The notes under the pieces: model-generated | Databases searched by the model: none | What the model was told of the DNA's origin: nothing | The model's input: only the letters and a program-made list of their open reading frames with translations | Part shown: piece after piece, positions 35,743-45,237 of the stretch | Numbering within the stretch: position 1 is the stretch's first letter | How the letters are laid out: each line of letters begins with the position of its first letter | Program-made: the position numbers and the translations under genes | Assembly: GCA_964371785.1 (NCBI GenBank) | Contig: CAYJOL010000005.1 | Span: 62,001 to 126,000, forward strand | DNA: 64,000 nucleotides | Direction of reading: 5' to 3' | Origin: CAVQCT01 sp964371785 | Lineage (GTDB): Bacteria; Zixibacteria; MSB-5A5; GN15; FEB-12

Positions 35743-36925
35743 GGCTCATCAGCTTGGTCACGATTTCAGTGTATAGCGGAAGGCGTTCTGCCTGAGCTCC
35801 GCCGAGTTGCGCCTGACGGATATTACCTCCGCCCTTCAATCCTTGAGAAGAAACCAGTTCGCGCGCCATTGCTCCCGCATCGCATCCGCTCGCCTCAGAG
35901 GTGGCAATAATTGCACGTCCCTCTGAGTACAACAGGGCAACACCCCCTATTTGACTTGCGACCAGGCCAGCAAGCTGTCCAAGCGCCTTACTGTCAAACA
36001 CTCCGATATCACAGACGACTAATTGGCACGATCCGGCTGGTCTGGCCATATTGCTCAACTGCGACGCCTTGATCGGGATCAGTTCCTTCTGCATCTCAGA
36101 CACATCGCGACGCAACGTCCGGTTCTCTTCCGCCAATTTCTCAAATTTACCCGGGAGGTCGCTGACGTGACAGGTCAGGGACTGGGATAACTGGCTGGTT
36201 ACGTTATATCTCATCGCGTAATCCTCCAGCGCCTGCTCGCCTGAAAGGAATCTTACCAGCAGTCGTCCCCGAATTTTCTCGGTTCCCACCAGTTTCACAC
36301 AGAGAACTTCCGATGTCCGGCGGCAGTGTGTTCCGCCGCAGGCTGAGTAATCCAATTCACCGATCTTTATTACCCGGAGCGTTCCTGAGCGGTCAGGGAC
36401 TTTGCGTAATGGGATTCTGTCTATTTCGTCGACGCTTACAAAGAGAATGTCGATAGGCAGGCTCTCGCCAACGATCCGGTTGGCAAAAGTCTCCGCTTCC
36501 ATCAGATCCTTCTCGTCCAAACTGTCTCGATTCAGCTCCACCGCACCATAGTCTTCGCCTAAATGGACCGAGACTGTTTCGGCCCGGGCTGTCTGAATGA
36601 ATGCCTGGCTAAGGATGTGCTGAGCCGTATGCTGGCGGCGATGACGGGTCCGTCGTTCTTTATCTATCCTTCCCTTCACATGGTCGCCGGCCTGTCCCAC
36701 CGGCTTAGCAGTCAGGTGACGGACCAGATGCGCTTCATCTTCCACTACCTTGATCACCGGTATGTCGTTCAGAAAGCCGGTATCAAATTGCTGACCGCCT
36801 GATGTGGGGTAAAAGGCAGATGCCTTGAGGACAGTGAAATACCGCTCTCCGGCATTGCCTGTTTCAGTAATTTCCGAACTGAATTCAAGCAGGTCCGGGT
36901 CAGTATAGTAAAGTCTCTCTGTCAC
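35735..36925 (-). CDS. Alanyl-tRNA editing protein, AlaX-L type with DHHA1 domain
   Basis: Free-standing homologue of the AlaRS editing domain that removes Ser or Gly wrongly attached to tRNA-Ala. With a GTG start at 36925 it has 396 residues, beginning TERLYYTDPDLLEF as the family does; AGGAG lies four bases upstream. A TTG at 37000 would extend it by 25 residues that match nothing. Zinc ligands are visible in HTAQHILSQAF and CGGTHC. The C-terminal region (about 240-396) includes a coiled coil and a DHHA1 domain with SSQGLKGGGNIRQAQLGG, as in the long AlaX form. Confidence 0.87.
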   Translation of the reverse strand: MTERLYYTDPDLLEFSSEITETGNAGERYFTVLKASAFYPTSGGQQFDTGFLNDIPVIKVVEDEAHLVRHLTAKPVGQAGDHVKGRIDKERRTRHRRQHTAQHILSQAFIQTARAETVSVHLGEDYGAVELNRDSLDEKDLMEAETFANRIVGESLPIDILFVSVDEIDRIPLRKVPDRSGTLRVIKIGELDYSACGGTHCRRTSEVLCVKLVGTEKIRGRLLVRFLSGEQALEDYAMRYNVTSQLSQSLTCHVSDLPGKFEKLAEENRTLRRDVSEMQKELIPIKASQLSNMARPAGSCQLVVCDIGVFDSKALGQLAGLVASQIGGVALLYSEGRAIIATSEASGCDAGAMARELVSSQGLKGGGNIRQAQLGGAQAERLPLYTEIVTKLMSHG

Positions 36926-36996
36926 GATACTCCTGAAATCTGGATCTTCTACCCAATTCTTTTTACTCCCATAGTCCTGCGAAGTTTGGCGGTATC

Positions 36997-37767
36997 TCAA
37001 GCCATACTATTTACAAGACTCCCGACAGTCTCTACTCGTACTTCAATCTTATCGCCTGACTTCATCGGGGCAATTCCCGATGGCGTGCCGGTGGAAATCA
37101 GGTCACCGGGAAGAAGCGTCATCACCGATGAAATGTAGCTTATCAAATATGGTATTTTGAAAATCATCAGTGAAGTCCGTCCGGATTGTTTGATTTCATC
37201 GTTGAGAATCCCTTCCACCAGCAGGTCGCGATAATCAATGCCCGTGACAATGTGCGGTCCGACCGGACAGAAAGTGTCAAATCCTTTGGCACGCGACCAC
37301 TGACCGTCCTTTTTCTGCAAATCACGCGCGGTCACGTCATTCACGCAGGTATACCCAAAGACATAGTTTTCCGCTTCAGCTTCACTCACATTCCTGGCCA
37401 TCTTCCCTATCACGACACCCAACTCGGCCTCATAGTCTACGCGCTCGGACTGCGACGGATGAACGATCTTGTCTTCGGGTCCGATTACCGATGAAGGTGG
37501 CTTGAGAAAGATCAGGGGGTACTCCGGCGCCTTGTCGGCCGAAAACGATGCCTGAACGTGGGCGTGATAGTTCAGGCCGATACAGATGATTTTCGATGGC
37601 TCGACCGGAGCCAGAAGAGTCAATCCGGATGATTCAACCTGATTTGAGGTCTTATCGATACCGAGCCAAGGAGCCTGTCTGAGAATAGTGACTTTATCGC
37701 CGGATACGAGGCCGTAATCGGCCGACGTCGAACCGGGTTTTCTAAAACGAATATATCTCTCGGACAT
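36997..37767 (-). CDS. Fumarylacetoacetate hydrolase (FAH) family protein
   Basis: Metal-dependent hydrolase/decarboxylase/isomerase family acting on 2-oxo acids or acylpyruvates; the substrate here is unknown. The protein has 256 residues from the ATG at 37767, which has GGAAG eight bases upstream; the GTG six codons earlier is less likely. The fold is marked by ICIGLNYHAHVQ, LKPPSSVIGPEDKIVHP, metal-binding VDYEAELGVVIGK, NDVTARDLQ and the C-terminal GDLISTGTPSGI. The gene precedes alaX by 71 nt. Confidence 0.88.
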   Translation of the reverse strand: MSERYIRFRKPGSTSADYGLVSGDKVTILRQAPWLGIDKTSNQVESSGLTLLAPVEPSKIICIGLNYHAHVQASFSADKAPEYPLIFLKPPSSVIGPEDKIVHPSQSERVDYEAELGVVIGKMARNVSEAEAENYVFGYTCVNDVTARDLQKKDGQWSRAKGFDTFCPVGPHIVTGIDYRDLLVEGILNDEIKQSGRTSLMIFKIPYLISYISSVMTLLPGDLISTGTPSGIAPMKSGDKIEVRVETVGSLVNSMA

Positions 37768-37869
37768 AAAATCTGCTTCCCACACTTGAAGGTTGAAAGA
37801 TCTGTCGTCATTTGCGCCACCAGCGCGTACCGGAATAAACGCGCTCGAGGGCGGCTAAGCAACATTTTA

Positions 37870-39243
37870 TCAGACCTGTTTGTGCTTCCACCGACCAAGA
37901 CTGAACATGAAGGCAAGAATGGCCGCCTTGGCCAGAGAAGTAAACGTAAGTGTCCACCAAACACCGTTTATTCCCCAGCCGGCCGTAGACGCCAGAAAAT
38001 ACGCGAGCGGGATTCGGGCCAGGGAAAACGGCACAAGAATGAGCATCGGCGGCAAAGTGTCACCCGCCCCTCCAAATGAGCCCTCGAGCACGATCTCAAG
38101 CGCCATCGCGCTTTGCGAGAGGCCCAGGATGAAAATGTAATTGGTGGCAATCTCGTGCACTTTGGGATCGACGGTGAAAACCGATGCTATCTGCGACGGC
38201 AACGTGACAAAAAGGACTGTAATGATAAACGTGATCGACACCGCGATCCCGGCCGACCCCCAGGCACATTTGGCCGCCCGGTCCGGCTTGCGAGCGCCGA
38301 GATTCTGCCCGACCATGGTCGCGGCCGCCACGGCGAACCCGGAGCACGTGAGGTACGAAAACGATTCCATTCGGTTCCCGATTCCCATCGCCGCTCCGGC
38401 CGTGTCTCCAAATTCATGGACAATTCTGATGAGAAACCAGTAGACGACAACAAAAATGAGCTGCTGGCTGGACACCGGGATACCGATGCGCGCAATACGG
38501 TACATCGACTTGAAGTCAGGTCTCAGATGAAAAAGTCGATCGATCCGGTAGCCGAGTTTCCCCTTGATGAGCAACAGCGTGATCGTAATCATGCTTATAA
38601 AGACCGCGATAGCAGTAGCGACACTTGCTCCGACCACTCCCATGCGCGGAAACGGTCCGAGACCGAATATCAGCACCGGGTCCATAATCATGTTCACTAC
38701 GACTGCCAGCACGCCTACCAATGTGGGTGTTCGTGTGTCACCGGAAGCCCTGAAGACGGCATAAATAGTTTCATTCCACCAAAACAGGATTGTCGACAAG
38801 AAAAACACACGGACATATGGCAACGCCCAGACAAAGGTTGCCTCTGGGGTGTTCATGAAGCGGAGCAGGTATGGTGCGAAGACAAATCCGAAGGCTGAAA
38901 ATATCACGCCAAGCATCAGCGCAAATGCAATTGCCTGTTTGATAAAGAATCGGACTTTATCGAGTTCACCCGCTCCAACATGGCGCGATATGAGCGCAGT
39001 TACTCCGACCGATATGATGGAAATTAGCGCAAAAATCGTCCAGATCATCACCATCGATGATGTGATCGCATCCTGAGCGTTCGCCCCAAGCTTGCCTACC
39101 CAGAAGTAATCGGTGGTCGATAAGGCAAATTCCATGAACATGCCCATAACGACTGGGAAAGCCAGCGAGAGAATGGTGCGGGGAATCGGGCCCGAGGTTA
39201 CCCGATTTTCTACCGAGGCTGCTATGTTGAGTTCCGACGCCAA
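37870..39243 (-). CDS. MATE family efflux transporter
   Basis: Inner-membrane cation-coupled multidrug exporter. The 457 residues form about twelve membrane helices in two halves, starting at TILSLAFPVVMGMFMEFALS and repeated at MYRIARIGIPVSSQQLIFVV. The MATE signatures are in the pairs VGKLGANAQDAITSS and ATMVGQNLGARKPDRA. The start is a TTG at 39243 with AGGAG six bases upstream. Drug or metabolite specificity cannot be read from the sequence. Confidence 0.92.
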   Translation of the reverse strand: MASELNIAASVENRVTSGPIPRTILSLAFPVVMGMFMEFALSTTDYFWVGKLGANAQDAITSSMVMIWTIFALISIISVGVTALISRHVGAGELDKVRFFIKQAIAFALMLGVIFSAFGFVFAPYLLRFMNTPEATFVWALPYVRVFFLSTILFWWNETIYAVFRASGDTRTPTLVGVLAVVVNMIMDPVLIFGLGPFPRMGVVGASVATAIAVFISMITITLLLIKGKLGYRIDRLFHLRPDFKSMYRIARIGIPVSSQQLIFVVVYWFLIRIVHEFGDTAGAAMGIGNRMESFSYLTCSGFAVAAATMVGQNLGARKPDRAAKCAWGSAGIAVSITFIITVLFVTLPSQIASVFTVDPKVHEIATNYIFILGLSQSAMALEIVLEGSFGGAGDTLPPMLILVPFSLARIPLAYFLASTAGWGINGVWWTLTFTSLAKAAILAFMFSLGRWKHKQV

Positions 39244-39342
39244 GTATAACTCCTGTTATCGCCGCCAATCTATATAGCAGCATCGTATGATTCAAGCGAA
39301 TAGAGTGACGAGCTATTGCCCCGTGATCAGGAGTAATTGTTA

Positions 39343-40953
39343 CTATTTCGGGCTTACCGGATTGATGCCAAGCCGTTGAATGAGATAGTCAGGATCGAGA
39401 TTCTCGTCGGTCCCGCGTTTGAGCAGGTCCCGCCAATTATAGCGGCTGCCAAAGCGGAAATAGTTCTGGACAAGAAAGGCGCGAACGAGGGGGTTGGCTG
39501 AAACGGTACCATAATTCTTATAAAGGAAATTCATGGTTTGCGCCGCAATCATGTCGGCATAAAGGTAGTTTTGCAGATAAACCGGATGGGTAGTATAATG
39601 AATGACCGCCGCCCAGGGTTGGATGTCATCGTGGCGCGGCAAGCGCATATAGCGTTCAAAAAGGTCCCAATACAATTTGTTCAGGTCCTGATTGGCATTC
39701 TGATATGCTTCGAATTCGAATGTCAACCGCACCAGAGTCATGCGAAGATTAATAATGTCCTGTTCGTGTTTGGCCGCCAGGAAATCATCTACAACCTGCG
39801 ATGGCATATGGGCGTACGTCATCAACCACTGCCTGTCATCCATGAAGGCGGCAACCGTCTGGGCCATTCCTTCCTGCCATGCGCCTGACAGTATATTTGA
39901 GAACAGATCGTCCGGCTGGGACACGAATGCCATGTGAAGCGCGTGGCCGGTTTCGTGAGTAAGCACTCGTGTGCTGTAAATTCCCTGAGTCAGATTAGCC
40001 AGCACCCGCATATCGTACGGGGCCTTTATAGTGAATTCGTACGCGAACTGGGATTTGCCCGGCCGTGACTCAAGGTCGAAATAGATAGGAAGTTTATTCA
40101 GGTCGAATCCGATTCCTTCCAGACCAGTCTCCAGATAGATCATTTGTGAATCGACAGGGAAATAGCTGTCAACACGCTGATTGACGTCGTCGTACGCGTA
40201 GGCAAGGTCCCAGATCTCCGGTGTGGGTGTCTTGAGTTTCACTCTGATCTTCTCAAGAATCTGCTGATAGGGGACATCGCTCAGTGAATCCAGCCGTTTG
40301 AGGATGGACAAATACTCGTTCATGTCGAACCTCTCCAGGTCAAATGAAAGCGCAAAGTAAGAGTTGTAGCCGGCACGCTGAGCGGACTGGTTTCTCAAGC
40401 GAAAGAGTTGGCTGAGCCCGTCAGCCATTTCATCGCCGACCGAAGACCAAGCCCGATAGGCCATCTCGCGGCGGCTTCGATCAGGGTCGGTGCGATAGGT
40501 AGCATATAGGAAATTGTCGGTCTGAGGCTCGCCGTCAAAATCAGCTCGATAATTAATCTGCAGGGAAAGCAAAGAATCCCGGAGTGACGATATATCCCGC
40601 CGGCTTTCAATACCGGCCCCGGCCATCATACTGTGAATGAGCTCCCAGCGACGAATATTTGTCTCATCGGTCAACAATGATCTGCCGTTCTGCAGCGTGT
40701 TTATCGTATTCTGGTCACTTACAGCTTTGTTGTAAAGCGCCTCGAAAAATTTGAGGGAATCGGAGTGTCCGGTCGTATAGAACCGCCAGTTTTCTCGGGC
40801 CAGTCGATAATTAAGCCAGTTGATTTTTGCCTCAACCGTATTCAGGGCGGTCATTACTTCGTTTTTCGACAAGGGCTTCTCTTTGCATCCGCCAACCAGC
40901 AGTAGTGCAAATGTGAAAACAACACCGTATCTAAGATACTTACGACGCAACAC
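39343..40953 (-). CDS. M2/M3-like zinc metallopeptidase lipoprotein
   Basis: A 536-residue gluzincin peptidase probably anchored to the periplasmic face of a membrane. The N terminus is a lipoprotein signal, VFTFALLLVGGC, with Cys near residue 23. The zinc motif is LTHETGHALHMAF, with the third ligand Glu in GAWQEGMAQTVAAF about 28 residues on; the mostly helical body resembles angiotensin-converting enzyme-like (M2) and oligopeptidase F-like (M3) enzymes. The start is a GTG overlapping the aroQ stop codon (TAGTG), so it is co-transcribed with the shikimate operon, although no link to the pathway is known. Confidence 0.82.
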   Translation of the reverse strand: MLRRKYLRYGVVFTFALLLVGGCKEKPLSKNEVMTALNTVEAKINWLNYRLARENWRFYTTGHSDSLKFFEALYNKAVSDQNTINTLQNGRSLLTDETNIRRWELIHSMMAGAGIESRRDISSLRDSLLSLQINYRADFDGEPQTDNFLYATYRTDPDRSRREMAYRAWSSVGDEMADGLSQLFRLRNQSAQRAGYNSYFALSFDLERFDMNEYLSILKRLDSLSDVPYQQILEKIRVKLKTPTPEIWDLAYAYDDVNQRVDSYFPVDSQMIYLETGLEGIGFDLNKLPIYFDLESRPGKSQFAYEFTIKAPYDMRVLANLTQGIYSTRVLTHETGHALHMAFVSQPDDLFSNILSGAWQEGMAQTVAAFMDDRQWLMTYAHMPSQVVDDFLAAKHEQDIINLRMTLVRLTFEFEAYQNANQDLNKLYWDLFERYMRLPRHDDIQPWAAVIHYTTHPVYLQNYLYADMIAAQTMNFLYKNYGTVSANPLVRAFLVQNYFRFGSRYNWRDLLKRGTDENLDPDYLIQRLGINPVSPK

Positions 40954-41390
40954 TAACCTCTTTCTACATCAGCAAAATATGAGAGTGCCATGGCATAGCC
41001 GTAGTAGCCAAATCCGGTGATCTGACCGCGGCACGCACCGGCAATTACCGATTGATGGCGAAACGGCTCACGAGCATAGATGTTGGACAAGTGGACTTCG
41101 ACGGTCTCGACGTTTACCGCGCTGATAGCATCCCTCAGGGCCAGGCTGTAATGCGTGAACGCGCCTGGATTCAAAATCATGCCAAGTGCATCGCGACCCT
41201 GGCTCTGGATAAAATCAATCAAATCTCCTTCGGAGTTCGATTGAAAGAAGACCAGTTGGAGGTCAAGGTCTTTCGCCAGTTCGTCAAGCCGACTGTTCAG
41301 TTCCTCGAGCGTCTGATTACCGTAAACATCCGGTTCCCGTTCGCCGAGGAGATTGAGATTCGGGCCGTTTACGACCAGAATTTTACGCAT
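40953..41390 (-). CDS. aroQ: 3-dehydroquinate dehydratase, type II
   Basis: Third step of the shikimate pathway: 3-dehydroquinate to 3-dehydroshikimate. The 145 residues are the dodecameric type II form, with NGPNLNLLGEREPDVYG (including the catalytic Tyr), QSNSEGDLIDFIQ, LNPGAFTHYSLALRDAI and EVHLSNIYAREPFRH. It overlaps the end of aroB by 8 nt. Confidence 0.96.
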   Translation of the reverse strand: MRKILVVNGPNLNLLGEREPDVYGNQTLEELNSRLDELAKDLDLQLVFFQSNSEGDLIDFIQSQGRDALGMILNPGAFTHYSLALRDAISAVNVETVEVHLSNIYAREPFRHQSVIAGACRGQITGFGYYGYAMALSYFADVERG

Positions 41391-42495
41391 TCCTTCCTCC
41401 GTGCCGCAAATAGTAATCGAGCATCGCCGTTATCGACTTTCGAACATGAGCAGTCGCCGGCGTTTCGACAATGATAGGCTTTCCGGGCCGATCAAGCAAG
41501 ATGAAATGCGACTTGTGACCTATCCGTTTCTTGTCCAACAACATGGCCTTTATGATCGCATCCGCCGAGAGCTTCTGTTTCGGAACCAAATCGACCCCTC
41601 GCTTGACCAGCTCCCGGTATTCGATAAGTGCCCGTGTTCGCCTCGGGTTTTCCAGCATGCTCAGTTCCGTAGCCGCCAGAAGACCAAGCATGACTGCTTC
41701 CCCATGTCGCAGTCGACCATATCCGCTGACTTTCTCTATCGCATGTCCAAAGGTATGTCCCAGATTCAGGACCATCCGTCGGTAAGATTCGCGCTCGTCC
41801 GCCTGAACGATTTCCGCCTTGTATTTCGCGGCGATGACAATAAGGTCCAAAATTTTCCTGTCTTCGATATATAACCCGTTGTTCAAATAATCCGCCAATG
41901 GCTCGGTCATTGTTTTGCCGACTAAACCGGCATATTTCAGTAGTTCTCCGAATCCGGAAATCAACTCACGAGTCGGTAAGGTATGCAGATACTGGCAATC
42001 GCACCAGACGAACGATGGCTGCCAGAAGGCCCCTATCAGGTTTTTTCCCAAAACATGATTTATCCCGGTCTTTCCGCCAATGGAGGCGTCAACCATACCC
42101 AGCAGAGTTGTGGAGACCACTCCCCATCTGATACCCCGAAGGGTCGTGGCGGCGGCGAAACCGACAAGATCGCTGGTGACTCCACCGCCTACCGCCAGCA
42201 TAAATTCGGAGCGCGCAATCTGCTGCTCCAACAGAAACTCATAGAGACGAGTCAGTTCGGCCAATGACTTCGATTTTTCACCTGAGGGGACCACAACTTC
42301 CACTGTCCCCGGAATCGCGCGGAATAATTCTGAGAGCCTCTTGCCATGCAGGGCATAAAAGTTTGCATCGTAGATTACAAATAGCCTCTGTCCCTGAAGC
42401 TGCTGCCTGAGATAAAGCGCCAGTTTATCACTCAGACCGTAACCAACTGTAATATCATATATTCCGCTGGCGAGACTTACTCTAATCCTGGGCAT
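41383..42495 (-). CDS. aroB: 3-dehydroquinate synthase
   Basis: Second step of the shikimate pathway, cyclising DAHP with NAD and zinc. The 370 residues show VPSGEKSKSLAELTRLYEFL, the nucleotide-binding LAVGGGVTSDLVGFAAATTL, TTLLGMVDASIGGKTGIN, the zinc-binding RRMVLNLGHTFGHAIE with RHGEAVMLG, and a final LLDKKRIG. It starts 14 nt within the end of aroK. Confidence 0.96.
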   Translation of the reverse strand: MPRIRVSLASGIYDITVGYGLSDKLALYLRQQLQGQRLFVIYDANFYALHGKRLSELFRAIPGTVEVVVPSGEKSKSLAELTRLYEFLLEQQIARSEFMLAVGGGVTSDLVGFAAATTLRGIRWGVVSTTLLGMVDASIGGKTGINHVLGKNLIGAFWQPSFVWCDCQYLHTLPTRELISGFGELLKYAGLVGKTMTEPLADYLNNGLYIEDRKILDLIVIAAKYKAEIVQADERESYRRMVLNLGHTFGHAIEKVSGYGRLRHGEAVMLGLLAATELSMLENPRRTRALIEYRELVKRGVDLVPKQKLSADAIIKAMLLDKKRIGHKSHFILLDRPGKPIIVETPATAHVRKSITAMLDYYLRHGGRNA

Positions 42496-43042
42496 AGATT
42501 CTTCTGATTTTTTCTAATAGCTCATCGACAGTTTGGGCAGGTGTCCGATCGGTTGTTGACACCTTGATATCAGCCTTGGCGTAATTATCCTGACGTTGCC
42601 GCAGCAGGGAACTAATTCGCCTCTTGAGAGCCTCTTCCCTTTTCGCATCAGTCTTTGCCGCTACCTTGAGCATCGGCCGGTCTTTTACCTGAGCCAGACG
42701 TTTCAAGAGTTCCGGCTGGGAGCAGCTCAAATATACGACCGTCCCCGACTGCTCTGCCAGGCGAATAACTTTTTGATTCTGGAATGCTCCACCGCCGAGC
42801 GCGATCACTTTAGGAGAATTAATGAACGTGACGACGTTGAAAATAACTTGCTCTTCCTGGACTCTAAACCCCTTTTCACCGATCTCTTTAAAGATACTAT
42901 CGATCGTTTTCTTGAATTTGCGCCGTATGATGACATCGGTGTCGTAGAAGCGCATTTTCAGCTTCTTGGCGAGCAGAGGGCCAATGGTTGACTTGCCGGA
43001 ACCGGAAAAACCGATCAGATAAATGTTTTTCTTTGACGGCAT
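42482..43042 (-). CDS. aroK: Shikimate kinase
   Basis: ATP-dependent phosphorylation of shikimate. The 186 residues contain the P-loop IGFSGSGKSTIGPLLAKKL, the substrate Asp in RFYDTDVIIRRK, the shikimate-binding EKGFRVQEEQV with Arg, the ALGGGAF loop and the lid Arg in LAQVKDRPML. The C terminus is a little longer than usual. It is 12 nt downstream of aroE. Confidence 0.94.
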   Translation of the reverse strand: MPSKKNIYLIGFSGSGKSTIGPLLAKKLKMRFYDTDVIIRRKFKKTIDSIFKEIGEKGFRVQEEQVIFNVVTFINSPKVIALGGGAFQNQKVIRLAEQSGTVVYLSCSQPELLKRLAQVKDRPMLKVAAKTDAKREEALKRRISSLLRQRQDNYAKADIKVSTTDRTPAQTVDELLEKIRRIYAQD

Positions 43043-43054
43043 AGTAATCGCCTC

Positions 43055-43897
43055 TTATTTGGTGAACACGTCGTCATACACCGTCTCAAGCTTAGCTGAG
43101 AGTCCGGTCCACAGATTCCATGAACGGATTGCCTGGCCAACCAGCATTGCTGAACCGTCGATTGAGAATAATCCATGGCTTGCCGCCTGGTCAACAATAA
43201 CATTCCCCCGGTTGTAATTGAGGTCGTAGTAGATCTTCCCGGGGCGCCATTGGAATGATCGTGGAATCGGTGACCTTTCCGGCTCATTCCAACCGCCCAG
43301 CGGGGTACAGTTTACGACAATATCATAGGCAGAGGCATCAGTCTTATCAAACCTGCTCGTAAGACATAGGTCAAGAGCGAGCTTGCTCATGTGACGAGTC
43401 AGCGAGTCCCTGAAGTCTTCGAGACTTGGTCCCGTACGGCCGACTATTAAAAAGCGAGAGACTTGATAGTCCGTGTAAAGACTGTGAACTGCCGCCTTCG
43501 CCGCGCCACCGCACCCAAGAATGATCGCTGTTCCCTGTTTGAGCATTTCTCTATGCTTCGCAAGTGGGAGTGAAAATCCAAAGCTGTCGGTGTTGTATCC
43601 GTGCGTTTTGCCTTCACGAATCGCAATCGAATTAACTGCCTCGAGTGCTTCGGCCACGGGGTCGATCAAATTGAGATACTCAATTACCCGCTTTTTGTAG
43701 GGAGTGGTGACGCTGAGGCCGTCGATACCACTCTTGAGAAGCTGCTGGAATCTGGTCGGAAAATCATCGGGCGGAATATCATGGAGGTCAAAGTCACCGT
43801 GAGTATTCGTGTGTTTGAAAATCGAGGCGAAGATATCCCGGGAACGCGAATAGCTTATTTTGTGTCCAACCAGTCCGAATGTGAATTTCCTGGTCAC
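43055..43897 (-). CDS. aroE: Shikimate dehydrogenase
   Basis: NADPH-dependent reduction of 3-dehydroshikimate. The 280 residues have the substrate-site KISYSRSRDIFASIF, which departs from the usual SLSP-xxHN form, the catalytic Lys in VTTPYKKRVIEYL, NTDSFGF and the nucleotide-binding AIILGCGGAAKAAVHSL. The start is a GTG sharing GTGA with the aroA stop codon. Confidence 0.93.
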   Translation of the reverse strand: MTRKFTFGLVGHKISYSRSRDIFASIFKHTNTHGDFDLHDIPPDDFPTRFQQLLKSGIDGLSVTTPYKKRVIEYLNLIDPVAEALEAVNSIAIREGKTHGYNTDSFGFSLPLAKHREMLKQGTAIILGCGGAAKAAVHSLYTDYQVSRFLIVGRTGPSLEDFRDSLTRHMSKLALDLCLTSRFDKTDASAYDIVVNCTPLGGWNEPERSPIPRSFQWRPGKIYYDLNYNRGNVIVDQAASHGLFSIDGSAMLVGQAIRSWNLWTGLSAKLETVYDDVFTK

Positions 43898-45237
43898 CCG
43901 GTGACTTCCTGTAATAATTCATAGAAATTAGGGCACGAGATTCCAACCACCGAATCGTCGTCGATCGTCGATGGTCCGACCAGAAACAGCCCGGCGATTG
44001 AGAAAGCCATGGCGATGCGATGGTCACCAAATGATTTGAAATCTGCGGCCGGAAGCTCCTTCCCGCCTTCGATTGCCAGACCGTCTTCGAGCACTCCGCA
44101 TTTGACACCCATCGCCCGGAGATTGTCGGCTACCGCTGTCAATCGGTCGGACTCCTTCACCCGCAGCTCCGAAGCATCGCGGATCAGTGTCGTACCATCG
44201 GCGAACGCAGCCATGACTGCAAGTATCGGGATTTCATCGATCATTCCGATTACCGTTTCGCCACCGATCTTTCTGGATTTCAACTGACCTCCGGTGACCG
44301 TTACCGTTCCCCGCGGCTCATTGGATACAACAACACGATCCCTGATTTCCACGGCGCACCCGATCGTGCGCAAGTGGTCCAGAAATTCAATCCTGGTCGG
44401 GTTCAACCCGAGATTCTCGATAGTAATCGTCTGTTTGGAGATCGCGGCGGCGGCCAGGAAGAAGGCGGCTGTCGAGATATCACCAGGGATGTCTATGACT
44501 CCACCGGTAAGTTTCGCATTTGACGCCAGACGTATCTCCTTTTTGAAGTCGGCCGGCATCTCTTGGCGTTTCTTGCGAGGGTCGATCGGATCAGGCACGA
44601 GTATCGGCTTCACTTCACGCACCTCGATTGTTCCTCCCAGCTCCGCAATCATTCGCTCGGTGTGGTCCCGCGTAATCGAATCTTCTTTAAGGTCGATCGA
44701 GCAGGATGAAGCGAGGCCGGCCAGAAGAACGGCGGATTTCACTTGGGCCGAAGCAACCGGTAAGCGATACTCGTAGGGCAACAGCTTCCGACCGGCGATT
44801 TTCATAGGCAGGTGGTTATTGTCCGCAAACAACTCCGCCCCCATGGCAGAGAGCGGATCGATTATCCGTTTCATAGGTCGTCTGGAAAGCGATTCATCCC
44901 CGGCCAGCGTGACGGTCAGGTCGGAACCGGCCACGATACCGGACAACAGACGGGCGGTGGTCCCGGAATTGCCGCAATCTACGATCGTGTCCGGAGCGGC
45001 CGACAATACTTCCGGCGGAGTAAGTGTAATAGATTCAGAGGAAGATTCGACACGCACCCCGAAAGCGGTCGCTGCCCTGAGCGAACTCGCACAGTCAGCA
45101 TTATCCGGAAAATTCCTGACTGTTATCTTATCGTGAGCCAGGATGGACAGAAGCGCCGCCCGATGCGCAATCGACTTGTCCCCGGGTACTCTGATAACGC
45201 CGCCGAATCTCTTTATGGGAGAGATCTGACGTTTCAT
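43894..45237 (-). CDS. aroA: 3-phosphoshikimate 1-carboxyvinyltransferase (EPSP synthase)
   Basis: Joins shikimate-3-phosphate and phosphoenolpyruvate. The 447 residues have GDKSIAHRAALLSILAH at the N terminus, the DCGNSGTTARLLSG motif, SAQVKSAVLLAGLAS, and the C-terminal IPILAVMAAFADGTT and RVKESDRLTAV segments. The ATG at 45237 overlaps the DAHP synthase stop codon (TGATG) and has AGGA seven bases upstream; the TTG one codon before is less likely. Confidence 0.96.
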   Translation of the reverse strand: MKRQISPIKRFGGVIRVPGDKSIAHRAALLSILAHDKITVRNFPDNADCASSLRAATAFGVRVESSSESITLTPPEVLSAAPDTIVDCGNSGTTARLLSGIVAGSDLTVTLAGDESLSRRPMKRIIDPLSAMGAELFADNNHLPMKIAGRKLLPYEYRLPVASAQVKSAVLLAGLASSCSIDLKEDSITRDHTERMIAELGGTIEVREVKPILVPDPIDPRKKRQEMPADFKKEIRLASNAKLTGGVIDIPGDISTAAFFLAAAAISKQTITIENLGLNPTRIEFLDHLRTIGCAVEIRDRVVVSNEPRGTVTVTGGQLKSRKIGGETVIGMIDEIPILAVMAAFADGTTLIRDASELRVKESDRLTAVADNLRAMGVKCGVLEDGLAIEGGKELPAADFKSFGDHRIAMAFSIAGLFLVGPSTIDDDSVVGISCPNFYELLQEVTG